The notes under the pieces were generated by a model. That model was not told the DNA's origin and did not search any database. It saw only the letters and a program-made list of their open reading frames with translations. A DNA stretch of 42,192 nucleotides, from the NCBI GenBank assembly GCA_964488685.1, contig CAZAVY010000013.1:1-42192 (forward strand), written 5' to 3'. Position numbers and translations under genes: made by a program. The stretch's first letter is position 1. Each line of letters starts with the position of its first letter. This stretch comes from GCA-001735895 sp964488685. GTDB lineage: Bacteria > Pseudomonadota > Gammaproteobacteria > GCA-001735895. Of the stretch, positions 1 to 7,393 are shown in pieces.

Positions 1-11
1 ACTCCAACCAT
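1..11 (-). CDS. Possible start of a divergent gene, cut by the window edge
   Basis: On the minus strand an ATG at 11-9 is preceded, eight bases away, by AAAGGA (25-20), a good ribosome binding site. Only three full codons (M-V-G) are inside the window, so nothing can be said about the product. Its direction, away from intI, is the one expected for a first integron cassette or for an ordinary divergent neighbour. The call rests only on the ATG and the Shine-Dalgarno match, so it is tentative. Confidence 0.3.
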
Positions 12-62
12 CAATTTTTTCCTTTATCTGAATGTTTCCAAGCGACTTATAACAGATTATTT

Positions 63-79
63 AAAAGGCCTTCGGCCTT
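63..79 (-). terminator. Short GC hairpin with a brief T run
   Basis: AAGGCC (65-70), loop TTC, GGCCTT (74-79) form a 6-bp stem. On the minus strand it is followed by only four T (66-63, partly inside the stem) and then AAATAAT, so it is at best a weak terminator. It lies between the possible attI core and the divergent start at 11. It could equally be a hairpin in that gene's leader. Confidence 0.3.
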
Positions 80-147
80 GTAATATATATTAGCAGGTTG
101 ACATGGTAATTGGGGTGGCTGATTGGGGGTGATGTAAAGCCTTTGAA

Positions 148-154
148 ATCCAAC
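148..154 (-). other. Candidate attI core site (GTTGGAT)
   Basis: The minus-strand heptamer GTTGGAT fits the integron core consensus GTTRRRY. It lies about 120 bp upstream of intI and points away from it, as in known integrons where attI sits upstream of a divergent integrase gene. A degenerate heptamer like this occurs often by chance. No attC partner is visible in the short stretch to the window edge, so this is a candidate only. Confidence 0.25.
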
Positions 155-186
155 AATAAATTCTCCTGTGAAAATTACTTTTCCAG

Positions 187-209
187 TTATCAGGTAATTG
201 ACCTGATAA
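187..209. promoter_or_regulatory. Perfect 9-bp palindrome upstream of intI, operator-like
   Basis: TTATCAGGT (187-195) and ACCTGATAA (201-209) are perfect inverted repeats around AATTG. A plausible intI promoter lies just downstream: TTGAAT at 215-220, a 16-nt gap, then TATGGT at 237-242. A bound dimer at the palindrome would sit next to the -35 element. The LexA box that controls many intI genes (CTGT-N8-ACAG) was not seen here, so another regulator is possible. The palindrome is seen directly; its role is inferred. Confidence 0.4.
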
Positions 210-273
210 TACCCTTGAATTGTGGATGGAAGTTGATATGGTTGTTTAATAGTTTATCGAAAGGATTCGTACT

Positions 274-1263
274 ATGCGTCGAGCTGCCAACAACAATTCC
301 CCGTTTCTGAATTCAATTTCTGATTTTATGATGGTGCGTCGTTACAGTAAGCGCACCATCCGGTCATATTTGTACTGGATCAGGTATTACATTGTTTTCT
401 GCAGTATGCGACACCCCGAGGATATGGGCGCGATCGAAGTTGAGCAGTTTTTAACACACCTGGCGGTCGCTCGAAGTGTGTCTATATCGACGCAAAAAGT
501 TGCATTGAATGCGTTGGCCTTTCTTTACAATCGAGTTCTTGATCAACCGTTTGGAACTCTAGGTGAGTTCAATCGATCTCGCAAGGCTCGAAACCTGCCG
601 GTGGTTTTGAGTCGCGGGGAGGTTTCGCAATTGCTGCGGTTTATGACCGGGACATCACATCTGGTTGCGTCTTTATTATATGGGTCCGGGTTGCGTCGAT
701 CGGAAGCCATACGCCTGCGAGTTAAGGATATCGATTTCGACCATCATCAACTCCAGGTTTGGAATGGCAAAGGCCATCATCACCGTCTCACCACCCTTGC
801 CCCTGAATTGGTGCCTTCGTTGCAAGTCCAGATCGAAAAGGTTCGTATGCTTCTCAAACAGGATAGTGTGCTCTCCCAATATTCCGGAGTCTGGATGCCC
901 AACGCCCTGGCCCGGAAATACCAGCAAGCCGGCAAGACGCTGGGATGGCAGTATTTGTTTCCATCCCTGCGACTAAGCATCGATCCCGATAGTGGATTGG
1001 TACGACGTCACCATATCGATGAATCCAACGTCAATCGCGCGCTCAAACAGGCCGCCTTGAAGGCCGGAATTGAAAAGCATGTTACCAGCCATGCCTTGCG
1101 TCATTCCTTTGCAACCCATTTGCTTGAATCGGGAGCCGACATCCGCACCGTACAGGAACAACTCGGTCATCAGGATGTCAAAACCACGGAGATTTACACC
1201 CATGTGCTGAAGCGTGGCGCGCGAGGCGTACGCAGTCCGTTAAGTGATCTGAATAATACGTGA
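274..1263 (+). CDS. intI: Integron integrase IntI (tyrosine recombinase)
   Basis: Site-specific tyrosine recombinase of 329 residues that inserts and excises gene cassettes at attI and attC sites. The N-terminal SAM-like core-binding domain is at about 12-95 and the catalytic domain at about 108-318. The catalytic set is visible: R141 in GSGLRRSE, H273 and R276 in SHALRHSFATHL, H299 in LGHQD, and the nucleophile Y308 in IYTHV. What separates it from XerC/XerD is the IntI-specific insertion near 211-231 (ALARKY...AGKTLGWQY.FPS) and the following DPDSGLVRRHH segment. ATG 274 is preceded by AAAGGA at a spacing of eight. No cassettes follow it; the next gene is a housekeeping esterase with its own promoter. 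The surrounding DNA is visibly AT-richer than the rest of the window. The length and all motifs are intact, so the enzyme is probably functional. Confidence 0.93.
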   Translation: MRRAANNNSPFLNSISDFMMVRRYSKRTIRSYLYWIRYYIVFCSMRHPEDMGAIEVEQFLTHLAVARSVSISTQKVALNALAFLYNRVLDQPFGTLGEFNRSRKARNLPVVLSRGEVSQLLRFMTGTSHLVASLLYGSGLRRSEAIRLRVKDIDFDHHQLQVWNGKGHHHRLTTLAPELVPSLQVQIEKVRMLLKQDSVLSQYSGVWMPNALARKYQQAGKTLGWQYLFPSLRLSIDPDSGLVRRHHIDESNVNRALKQAALKAGIEKHVTSHALRHSFATHLLESGADIRTVQEQLGHQDVKTTEIYTHVLKRGARGVRSPLSDLNNT

Positions 1264-1288
1264 TGGAATCGCGTTCCATCGTTATAAT
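1262..1288 (+). promoter_or_regulatory. Promoter of the esterase gene overlapped by a palindrome
   Basis: A perfect -10 hexamer TATAAT lies at 1283-1288. The -35 position has no clear match and is occupied by a perfect inverted repeat, GATGGAA (1262-1268) / TTCCATC (1274-1280) with loop TCGCG, which begins inside the intI stop codon. The hairpin has no T run, so an operator is likelier than a terminator. It could regulate the downstream gene by blocking polymerase. Confidence 0.45.
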
Positions 1289-1317
1289 GCCGGCCTTTGA
1301 ATACGATGAGACGCGTT

Positions 1318-1986
1318 ATGGCTGATGATCCCCTGGTAGTTAACACGGGTGTGCATGCGCCCGATGCCTGTGTAATCTGGTTGCATGGTCTCGGTGCCGA
1401 TGGGCACGATTTCGAACCGATTGTTCCGGAGTTACGGCTTGATCCGGGGTTTAGTATTCGCTTTGTTTTCCCGCATGCGCCGATGATGCCGGTCACCATC
1501 AATCAGGGCTTCGTGATGCGCGCCTGGTACGATATCAGTTCCGCGGATATCGGTGCCGATCCCGATGAAAAAGGTATACGTGCTTCGGCTAAACTGGTCG
1601 ATGAGCTTGTCGAGGCGGAAATTTCCAATGGTATTGCGCCGGAGCGGATCGTGCTTGCCGGTTTTTCACAGGGCGGAGCCATCGTATTGCAAGCCGGGCT
1701 CCGGCATAACAAGCGCTTTGCCGGGATCATGGCAATGTCGACCTACCTGCCATTGGCGGATTCCCTGGAAAGCGAAAAGTCCGAGGCCAACGCCGACATC
1801 CCGATTTTGCTCGCCCACGGTTCAGCCGACCCGGTGATACCGGTAAACATGGCTTACCGCTCGCTCAAGCAGCTTGAACAGGAGGGCTATTCGGTAGAAT
1901 GGCACGAGTACAAGGGAATGGCACATAGTGTATCGGAGCAGGAAATCTTCCATCTCGCCGAATGGTTGGAGAAGGTTCTAACGTGA
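1318..1986 (+). CDS. Alpha/beta-hydrolase carboxylesterase (EstB/YpfH type)
   Basis: Serine hydrolase of the phospholipase/carboxylesterase family, about 222 residues. It is expected to hydrolyse short-chain carboxylic or thioesters in the cytoplasm; the natural substrate is unknown. Visible motifs are the oxyanion-loop segment WLHGLGADGHDF, the nucleophile elbow GFSQGG, the catalytic Asp in HGSADPVIP and the catalytic His in GMAHSVS. An upstream in-frame TTG (1297) and ATG (1306) exist, but the TATAAT at 1283-1288 would place the transcript start near 1295. ATG 1318, which begins MADDPLVV, is therefore preferred. It is a single gene that runs into a palindromic repeat array shared with convergent argH. 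Confidence 0.88.
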   Translation: MADDPLVVNTGVHAPDACVIWLHGLGADGHDFEPIVPELRLDPGFSIRFVFPHAPMMPVTINQGFVMRAWYDISSADIGADPDEKGIRASAKLVDELVEAEISNGIAPERIVLAGFSQGGAIVLQAGLRHNKRFAGIMAMSTYLPLADSLESEKSEANADIPILLAHGSADPVIPVNMAYRSLKQLEQEGYSVEWHEYKGMAHSVSEQEIFHLAEWLEKVLT

Positions 1987-1990
1987 GGTT

Positions 1991-2190
1991 TTCCCTGCGT
2001 TAGCAGGGAAAACATAATAACAGCAGCCCCTGCGCTAGCAGGGAAAACATAATAACAGCAGCCCCTGCGTTAGCAGGGAAAACACAATAACAGCAGCCCC
2101 TGCGCCAGCAGGGAAAACACAATAACAGCAGCCCCTGCGCTAGCAGGGAAAACACAATAACAGCGGCCCCCGCGAAAGCGAGAAGCTTGT
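1991..2190. repeat. 35-bp tandem palindromic repeat array (about five copies plus a decayed sixth)
   Basis: The same unit recurs with exact 35-bp spacing: the TAGCAGGG/CAGCAGGG segment begins at 2001, 2036, 2071, 2106 and 2141. A degenerate sixth unit (GCGAAAGCGAGAAG) lies at about 2172-2185. Each unit has a stem CCCTGC, a 4-nt loop (GTTA, GCTA or GCCA) and GCAGGG, then a constant AAAACAYAATAACAGCAG linker. The first copy is a 20-base perfect palindrome at 1991-2010. Substitutions are concentrated in the loop and at one linker base, so the stems are conserved. Because 35 is not a multiple of three, the array cannot encode a protein repeat. It lies between convergent genes, a place where it could block transcription from either side. 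Confidence 0.85.
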
Positions 2191-2210
2191 AACCCGCCGC
2201 CATTACAGGG

Positions 2211-2226
2211 CCCGGTTTACACCGGG
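2211..2226. terminator. GC-rich stem-loop downstream of argH
   Basis: CCCGGT (2211-2216), loop TTAC, ACCGGG (2221-2226) is a perfect 6-bp stem about 60 bases after the argH stop on the minus strand. No T run follows on either strand. It may act as an RNA 3' end structure or a weak terminator. From here to the argH stop at 2289 nothing else is apparent. Confidence 0.35.
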
Positions 2227-2288
2227 ACGATAACAGTTCGAATCATCCTCGCAACAGCGGATACGACCCCGACGCCCGGCATGAACCT

Positions 2289-3677
2289 TCAATCCTTGAT
2301 CATTTCACGCGCGGCGTTGACCTGGAACAATACCTGTTCGGGTGCGGTACCGCCGGTGATATTTCGTGCCTTCAGGGATCCTTCAAGCGTCAGCACTTCG
2401 AACACATCCTGGTCGATGCGCGCATCGAAACTTTGTAACTCCTCGAGCGTGCAGGCGCTCAAATCCTTGTCCCGTTCGATCGCAAATGCGACTGCCTTGC
2501 CAACCACTTCGTGGGCGTCGCGAAATGCGACCCCCTTTTTGACCAGGTAATCGGCGAGGTCGGTCGCCGTGGCATACCCCTGTTGTGCCGCCTGGTACAT
2601 CTTATCCCGATTGACTTCGAGCGTCGGTACCATGTCGGAAAATGCGCGCAGCGAACCGATCAGGGTGTCGAGGGTATCGAACAATGGCTCCTTGTCTTCC
2701 TGGTTGTCCTTGTTATACGACAAGGGCTGTGCCTTCATCAACATCAGCAGGTTCATCAGGTGGCCGGTTGCGCGTCCGGCTTTTCCCCGCACCAGTTCGG
2801 CAACATCGGGATTTTTCTTTTGCGGCATGATCGAGGAGCCGGTACAGTAACGATCCGGCAAGCGAATAAAATCGAACTGCGCACTCGACCACAATACCAG
2901 CTCTTCCGCCATGCGTGACAGGTGCGTCATGCAGATTGCCGACGCGGCACAGAATTCGATTGCGAAATCACGATCACTGACGGCGTCGATCGAATTGCGG
3001 CAGGGTATATCAAAACCCAGAATTTCGGCTGTAAACTCGCGGTCGAGATCGTAACTGGTGCCGGCTAATGCGGCCGCGCCGAGGGGCATCTGGTTCATAC
3101 GCGTTGCGCAATCTCCGAGTCGTCCATGGTCACGTTCGAGCATTTCGAACCACGCCAGCATGTGGTGTCCGAAACTGACCGGTTGTGCGACCTGCAGATG
3201 GGTAAAGCCCGGCAGTATGGTCTGCGCTTCGCGTTCGGCGAGGTCGAGCAGTCCGTTCTGAAAAGCACGGATACCGCTCATGCACACCGCGATCTGATCG
3301 CGCAGGTAGAGACGAATGTCGGTCGCAATCTGATCGTTGCGCGAGCGCCCGGTGTGCAGTTTCTTGCCGGCGTCGCCTATCAGTTCGGTGAGTCGTGCCT
3401 CGATGTTCATGTGCACGTCTTCGAGCGCTATCGACCAGGTGAACCTGTCGGCGTTGATTTCTTCGAGTACCTTCTGCAAGCCGGTTTTAATTGCGCTAAG
3501 TTCATCCGAATTGAGCACTCCGATGCGCTCCAGCATCATCGCGTGCGCGTGCGAGGCTTCGATGTCGGCATCGGCGAGACGGCGGTCGAATCCGACCGAG
3601 GCGGTAAACGCCTGCACGAATTCATCGGTCGGTCCGCTGAATCGTCCGCCCCACATGCGGGAATCATGTTTGCTCAT
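2289..3677 (-). CDS. argH: Argininosuccinate lyase
   Basis: Last step of arginine biosynthesis: cleaves argininosuccinate to arginine and fumarate in the cytoplasm as a homotetramer. At 462 residues it has the usual length. It begins SKHDSRMWGGRFSG, typical of the family, and carries the fumarase/aspartase superfamily signature GSSIMPQKKNPD with the mobile catalytic loop. TGRSRNDQ, another substrate-binding segment, and GFTHLQVAQP are also visible. It is divergent from the AlgZ/AlgR-type sensor gene, the same arrangement as in pseudomonads. The start is ATG at 3677, preceded on the minus strand by a weak purine-rich AGAGCAGAA. Confidence 0.97.
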   Translation of the reverse strand: MSKHDSRMWGGRFSGPTDEFVQAFTASVGFDRRLADADIEASHAHAMMLERIGVLNSDELSAIKTGLQKVLEEINADRFTWSIALEDVHMNIEARLTELIGDAGKKLHTGRSRNDQIATDIRLYLRDQIAVCMSGIRAFQNGLLDLAEREAQTILPGFTHLQVAQPVSFGHHMLAWFEMLERDHGRLGDCATRMNQMPLGAAALAGTSYDLDREFTAEILGFDIPCRNSIDAVSDRDFAIEFCAASAICMTHLSRMAEELVLWSSAQFDFIRLPDRYCTGSSIMPQKKNPDVAELVRGKAGRATGHLMNLLMLMKAQPLSYNKDNQEDKEPLFDTLDTLIGSLRAFSDMVPTLEVNRDKMYQAAQQGYATATDLADYLVKKGVAFRDAHEVVGKAVAFAIERDKDLSACTLEELQSFDARIDQDVFEVLTLEGSLKARNITGGTAPEQVLFQVNAAREMIKD

Positions 3678-3730
3678 TATTCTGCTCTGCCGGCTGCTGC
3701 AATAGGTGCGTAATAGTTAAGGGGTCTGAT

Positions 3731-3802
3731 GATTTATTCAGTGCTTCCTGTGGCACTGGGATGCGCTCGGAGAATTCATGGACGATTTATTCAGAGCTTC
3801 CT
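3731..3802 (+). repeat. Pair of 19-bp near-identical direct repeats
   Basis: GATTTATTCAGTGCTTCCT (3731-3749) and GATTTATTCAGAGCTTCCT (3784-3802) differ at one base and start 53 bp apart in the argH/algZ intergenic region. A related sequence, GATTATTTCAGAGATTCCTTA, lies at 11347-11367 just after the HDOD gene stop. The repeats may be ends of a small dispersed element or binding sites controlling the divergent genes. Confidence 0.55.
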
Positions 3803-3865
3803 TAAGACACATCGCGGTGAATATTGTTGTATGCTTGCAGTGCTCGAAGGACAAATCAACTCTTT

Positions 3866-4924
3866 ATGCCTGATATTACGGAAAAAAGTATACCCGGCTC
3901 CGAAAACTCGACCTACCTGCCCAATTTCTGCGACGGCGAAGCATTCCTGCGCCTGTTGCTGGTGGTCGAATTAATTGCGATCGTGTTCGCCCTGGTCAGT
4001 TTCGGCGGCGGCAGCCTGTTCGTTCATATCTCGCTGATCTCGGTCGTGATGCTTTGGGTAGGTCTGACTACGGCCGCGCTACTGTGTTTGATAACCCGTC
4101 AGGGCTGGCTTGGTGATCACCTGCAAACCACGCTAATCGCAATCGGCATTTCCCTGCTGATGACGCTACTGACCAGTTTCCTGAGCCTGGGGTTAGGCGC
4201 GATGTTACATTTCGGGCCAACCGCGCAGGATGTCGGTTTTACGCTGCTGCGTAATCTGTCCATTGCATCGATTCTGATAGGTCTCGCGTTGCGCTATTTT
4301 TACCTGCACCACGAATCCGAATTACGTTTACAGGTACAGGCGCAGGCCAGGCTACAGGCGCTACAGGCGCGAATTCGCCCGCATTTCCTGTTTAACAGTA
4401 TGAACACCATCGCCAGTTTGACCCATGACCAGCCAGCGCTGGCCGAACAGGCGATCGAAAACCTGTCGGACCTGTTTCGCGCCAGCCTTGCCGCCGAATC
4501 CAGTATATCCCTGCAGCAGGAACTCGAGTTAACCCGGAGCTATATCGATCTCGAAGCCCTGCGCCTCGGGGATCGACTTGAAGTGATCTGGCAATTGCCT
4601 GAGGAAGAACTTTCGTTGAATTTGCCGGCGTTGACATTGCAGCCTTTGGTGGAAAACGCGATTTACCACGGGGTCGAACCTATGTCCAGTGGCGGTATCA
4701 TCGAGATCGCGATCGGGGAAGTGAATGGCAATATCGAGATCTCGATCTCCAACCCGTTGACGACAGATCCACCTACCTATCAACGCAAGGGTAATCGCAT
4801 GGCGATTGATAATATTCGTGAACGGCTGGCGTTGGCGTTCGGTGGCGCGGCTTCGATGGAGCTTTTCGAATCAGAGTCGCGTTATACTGTAAAACTAACT
4901 ATTCCGATGGCGGGGGCCGCGTGA
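3866..4924 (+). CDS. algZ: LytS/AlgZ-type membrane sensor histidine kinase
   Basis: Sensor kinase of the His_kinase (PF06580) family, about 352 residues. Four hydrophobic segments (about 28-46, 53-77, 86-112, 128-147) place the N-terminus in the inner membrane with no large periplasmic domain. The phospho-acceptor is H173 in RIRPHFLFNSMNT. The ATP-binding N box is LQPLVENAIYHG (N264), followed by NIRERLALAFG. The gene overlaps the next one, a LytTR response regulator, by four bases, so the pair should act together. ATG 3866 (MPDITEK) is chosen over TTG 3824 because it gives a normal N-terminus; GAAGGA lies 14 nt upstream, which is rather far. The symbol rests on domain type and on the argH/hemC neighbourhood shared with Pseudomonas algZ (fimS). 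Confidence 0.85.
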   Translation: MPDITEKSIPGSENSTYLPNFCDGEAFLRLLLVVELIAIVFALVSFGGGSLFVHISLISVVMLWVGLTTAALLCLITRQGWLGDHLQTTLIAIGISLLMTLLTSFLSLGLGAMLHFGPTAQDVGFTLLRNLSIASILIGLALRYFYLHHESELRLQVQAQARLQALQARIRPHFLFNSMNTIASLTHDQPALAEQAIENLSDLFRASLAAESSISLQQELELTRSYIDLEALRLGDRLEVIWQLPEEELSLNLPALTLQPLVENAIYHGVEPMSSGGIIEIAIGEVNGNIEISISNPLTTDPPTYQRKGNRMAIDNIRERLALAFGGAASMELFESESRYTVKLTIPMAGAA

Positions 4925-5652
4925 AAATATTGATAGTCGACGACGAAAAACCGGCGCGCGATCGGTTGGCGCGTATGGTGGGCGAGCTCGATGCACACGA
5001 GATGGTCGGCCAGGCGGTAAATGGTCTCGAGGCGCTCGGAATGGCGCAAAGCCTCGACGCCGATATCATATTAATGGACATCCGCATGCCGGGTATGGAT
5101 GGCATCGAGGCGGCGCGCCACATTGCCAGGCTGGATGAGCCGCCGGCGGTTATTTTTACCACGGCCTTCTCCGACCACGCACTCGAAGCATTCGAAACCC
5201 ACGCCGTTGACTATCTGCTCAAACCGGTCAAACAGGATCGTCTGCAAGCCGCGCTGGATGCGTCTATCCGCCCGACACGGGCACAGACCACCCACAGTGA
5301 CAGCGTATTGTCCGAGCTTGAACCACGCCAGCATATCTGCGCGCGCGTACGAGGCAGCCTGGTGCTGGTGCCGATTGAAAACATCTATTATTTTCACGCC
5401 GAGCAGAAATATGTCACGGTGCGTCACATCGACGGTGAGGTCTTGATCGAAGATGCACTCAAGGGTCTTGAAACCGAATTCGGAGAACGTTTTTATCGCA
5501 TTCACCGTAATGCGCTGGTCAGTTTATCGCGGCTTGGGGGAATGCAATCCGAGAACGATGGTCACCAGATCACTTTTCGTGGCATCGAAGACAGTCTCGA
5601 AGTCAGCCGACGGCATTTGCCCGGGGTACGTAAAATTATCAGGAATTTGTAA
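4921..5652 (+). CDS. algR: LytTR-family response regulator (AlgR type)
   Basis: Two-domain transcription regulator of 243 residues. The receiver domain (1-120) has acidic residues D7/D8, phospho-acceptor D53 in ILMDIRMPGMDG, T80/T81 and K101 in LLKPVK. A LytTR DNA-binding domain fills about 138-243 (RVRGSLVLVPIENIYYF..., FYRIHRNALVSL). In pseudomonads AlgR controls alginate, pili and virulence genes; here only the kinase pairing is safe to infer. The start is GTG 4921, overlapping the kinase stop (GTGA), which suggests translational coupling. hemC follows five bases after the stop, so the regulator is probably cotranscribed with haem genes. Confidence 0.9.
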   Translation: MKILIVDDEKPARDRLARMVGELDAHEMVGQAVNGLEALGMAQSLDADIILMDIRMPGMDGIEAARHIARLDEPPAVIFTTAFSDHALEAFETHAVDYLLKPVKQDRLQAALDASIRPTRAQTTHSDSVLSELEPRQHICARVRGSLVLVPIENIYYFHAEQKYVTVRHIDGEVLIEDALKGLETEFGERFYRIHRNALVSLSRLGGMQSENDGHQITFRGIEDSLEVSRRHLPGVRKIIRNL

Positions 5653-5657
5653 GCGGC

Positions 5658-6590
5658 ATGGCTGGCACTCGCTCTGAACTGCGCATTGCTACTCGTGGCA
5701 GTCCGTTGGCGTTATGGCAGGCAGAACATGTCGCCGCGCGCATTCAGAGCTTGCACTCGAATATCGGCGTGTCGCTGGTTACGATGAAAACCCGCGGTGA
5801 TAAATTGCTCGACGCGCCGCTGGCCAAGGTCGGAGGCAAGGGTCTATTCGTCAAGGAACTCGAGGAAGGCCTGCTCGATGGCCGTGCCGATCTGGCAGTT
5901 CACTCCCTCAAAGACATGCCGGTGCATTTACCCGATGGACTCGAGCTCGCGCTTGTCATGAAAAGCGAAGATCCGCGAGACGCGTTCGTGTCAAACAATT
6001 ATGCAAACCTTGAAGCAATGCCCGGGGGCGCCCTGGTCGGGACTTCCAGCTTGCGACGCCAGACCCAGATCCGGGCAGGTTTTCCCGAACTGCGGGTCGA
6101 TTGGCTGCGCGGTAATGTCAATACGCGGCTCGGCAAGCTCGATGCGGGTGACTACGATGCCATCATCCTCGCCGTATCGGGTCTGCAACGACTGGGCCTT
6201 GCTGATCGTATCAAGACCGCGATCGCCCCGGAGCAGTGCTTGCCGGCGATCGGACAAGGCGTGCTGGCCATTGAGATTCGCGCTGACGATCTACCGCTAC
6301 GCGAATTGATAGCGCCGCTCGCACACGCCGAAACCACGCTCCGGATCACCGCTGAACGCGCGTTGAATCAAACGCTGAGCGGTGGTTGCCAGGTGCCGAT
6401 CGCAGGATACGCGGTCCTCGAACCGGGTCAGCTCTACCTGCGCGGCCTGGTCGGAAAGCCTGACGGCAGTGAAATTTTACGCGCCGAAATCCGGGGCGAT
6501 AGTAATCAGGCGCACGACCTGGGAGTACAATTGGCAAAGCAGTTGCTGGCGCAAGGCGCCGATCGCATCCTCGCCGGTTTACTGGAGTAA
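5658..6590 (+). CDS. hemC: Porphobilinogen deaminase (hydroxymethylbilane synthase)
   Basis: Polymerises four porphobilinogen molecules to hydroxymethylbilane in tetrapyrrole synthesis. It has 310 residues, the normal length. Landmarks are RIATRGSPLALWQA at the start, catalytic D86 in HSLKDMP, the arginine-rich GTSSLRRQ and LRGNVNTRL substrate segments, and C244 in SGGCQVP, which carries the dipyrromethane cofactor. It starts five bases after the response regulator and is followed two bases later by hemD, consistent with one operon. Confidence 0.97.
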   Translation: MAGTRSELRIATRGSPLALWQAEHVAARIQSLHSNIGVSLVTMKTRGDKLLDAPLAKVGGKGLFVKELEEGLLDGRADLAVHSLKDMPVHLPDGLELALVMKSEDPRDAFVSNNYANLEAMPGGALVGTSSLRRQTQIRAGFPELRVDWLRGNVNTRLGKLDAGDYDAIILAVSGLQRLGLADRIKTAIAPEQCLPAIGQGVLAIEIRADDLPLRELIAPLAHAETTLRITAERALNQTLSGGCQVPIAGYAVLEPGQLYLRGLVGKPDGSEILRAEIRGDSNQAHDLGVQLAKQLLAQGADRILAGLLE

Positions 6591-6592
6591 CC

Positions 6593-7384
6593 GTGTCGTT
6601 CAGATTGCAGGGGCAGGTCATACTGAACACCCGACCCGAGCAGCAGCAAGCTGCGCTCACCGCTTCACTCGAGCAGGAGGGTGCCAGGGTACTGTCGTTC
6701 GCGGTAATCGAGATCAAGCCAATCGAACTCACTGCTGCGCAACATCGCCTGGCGCGCGATATCTCCCGATACGACATACTTCTGTTCGTCAGCCGCAACG
6801 CGGTCGATGGTGCGTTTCGATTTATCGATGCAACGCAACTCGCAGCCGGTACCTGCTTTGGCGTTATCGGCGCGGCAACCCGACTTGCGCTTGCAGACCG
6901 GGTGGTAAACCTGGGTAGCTGCCTGGTTGCCGGTGAACCTTATAATAGCGAAGCCCTGCTCGACGCCGCCGCCCTGCGACAGGTTGCGGGTAAACAGGTT
7001 CTGATTTTTCGCGGTCAGGCAGGGCGCAATTTGCTGGGTGACGAATTGGTCGCTCGGGGAGCGCGGGTCGACTATTGCGAAGTGTATCGGCGCCTGCTAC
7101 CCCGGCGCGATGTATCGGTCTTCAAGCGACTGGTAGCGACAGGATTTCCAACGCTTGTACTGCTGACCAGCAATGAAGGTATTCGCAATCTGTTTGAGCT
7201 GGTCGATGCAACCATGGCAGATCGCCTGCTGCAGATACCGTGGCTTTTAATCAGTGAAAGAATGCGTGAATCGGCGTTAAAACTGGGACATAATGGATCT
7301 GTCCTTATCGCCCGCCACGCTGGCGATAAAGGAATTCAGCAAGCGATATGCGAATGGGCGGATCAGCATAAACCCCGGCAATAG
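6593..7384 (+). CDS. hemD: Uroporphyrinogen-III synthase
   Basis: Cyclises hydroxymethylbilane to uroporphyrinogen III with inversion of ring D. It has 263 residues with the two-lobe HemD fold: first lobe segments ILNTRPEQQ and LLFVSRNAVDGAF, second lobe LIFRGQAGRNLLGDEL and LVLLTSNEGIRNLFE. Sequence conservation in this family is low, but position directly after hemC makes the call firm. The start is GTG 6593, with GGAG six bases upstream inside the hemC end. It is slightly longer than the E. coli enzyme at the C-terminus. Confidence 0.93.
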   Translation: MSFRLQGQVILNTRPEQQQAALTASLEQEGARVLSFAVIEIKPIELTAAQHRLARDISRYDILLFVSRNAVDGAFRFIDATQLAAGTCFGVIGAATRLALADRVVNLGSCLVAGEPYNSEALLDAAALRQVAGKQVLIFRGQAGRNLLGDELVARGARVDYCEVYRRLLPRRDVSVFKRLVATGFPTLVLLTSNEGIRNLFELVDATMADRLLQIPWLLISERMRESALKLGHNGSVLIARHAGDKGIQQAICEWADQHKPRQ

Positions 7385-7393
7385 ACTTAATTT

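Noticed and set aside
1991..2190. CRISPR array
   Set aside because: Regular 35-bp spacing, but the whole unit including the linker is repeated. There are no distinct spacers and no cas genes.
2000..2203. 67-residue hydrophobic ORF on the minus strand
   Set aside because: It is a translation of the 35-bp tandem repeats, shifting frame at each copy, with no ribosome site.
3126..3713. 195-residue plus-strand ORF opposite argH
   Set aside because: It is antisense to conserved argH codons, lacks a ribosome site and has no recognisable domain.
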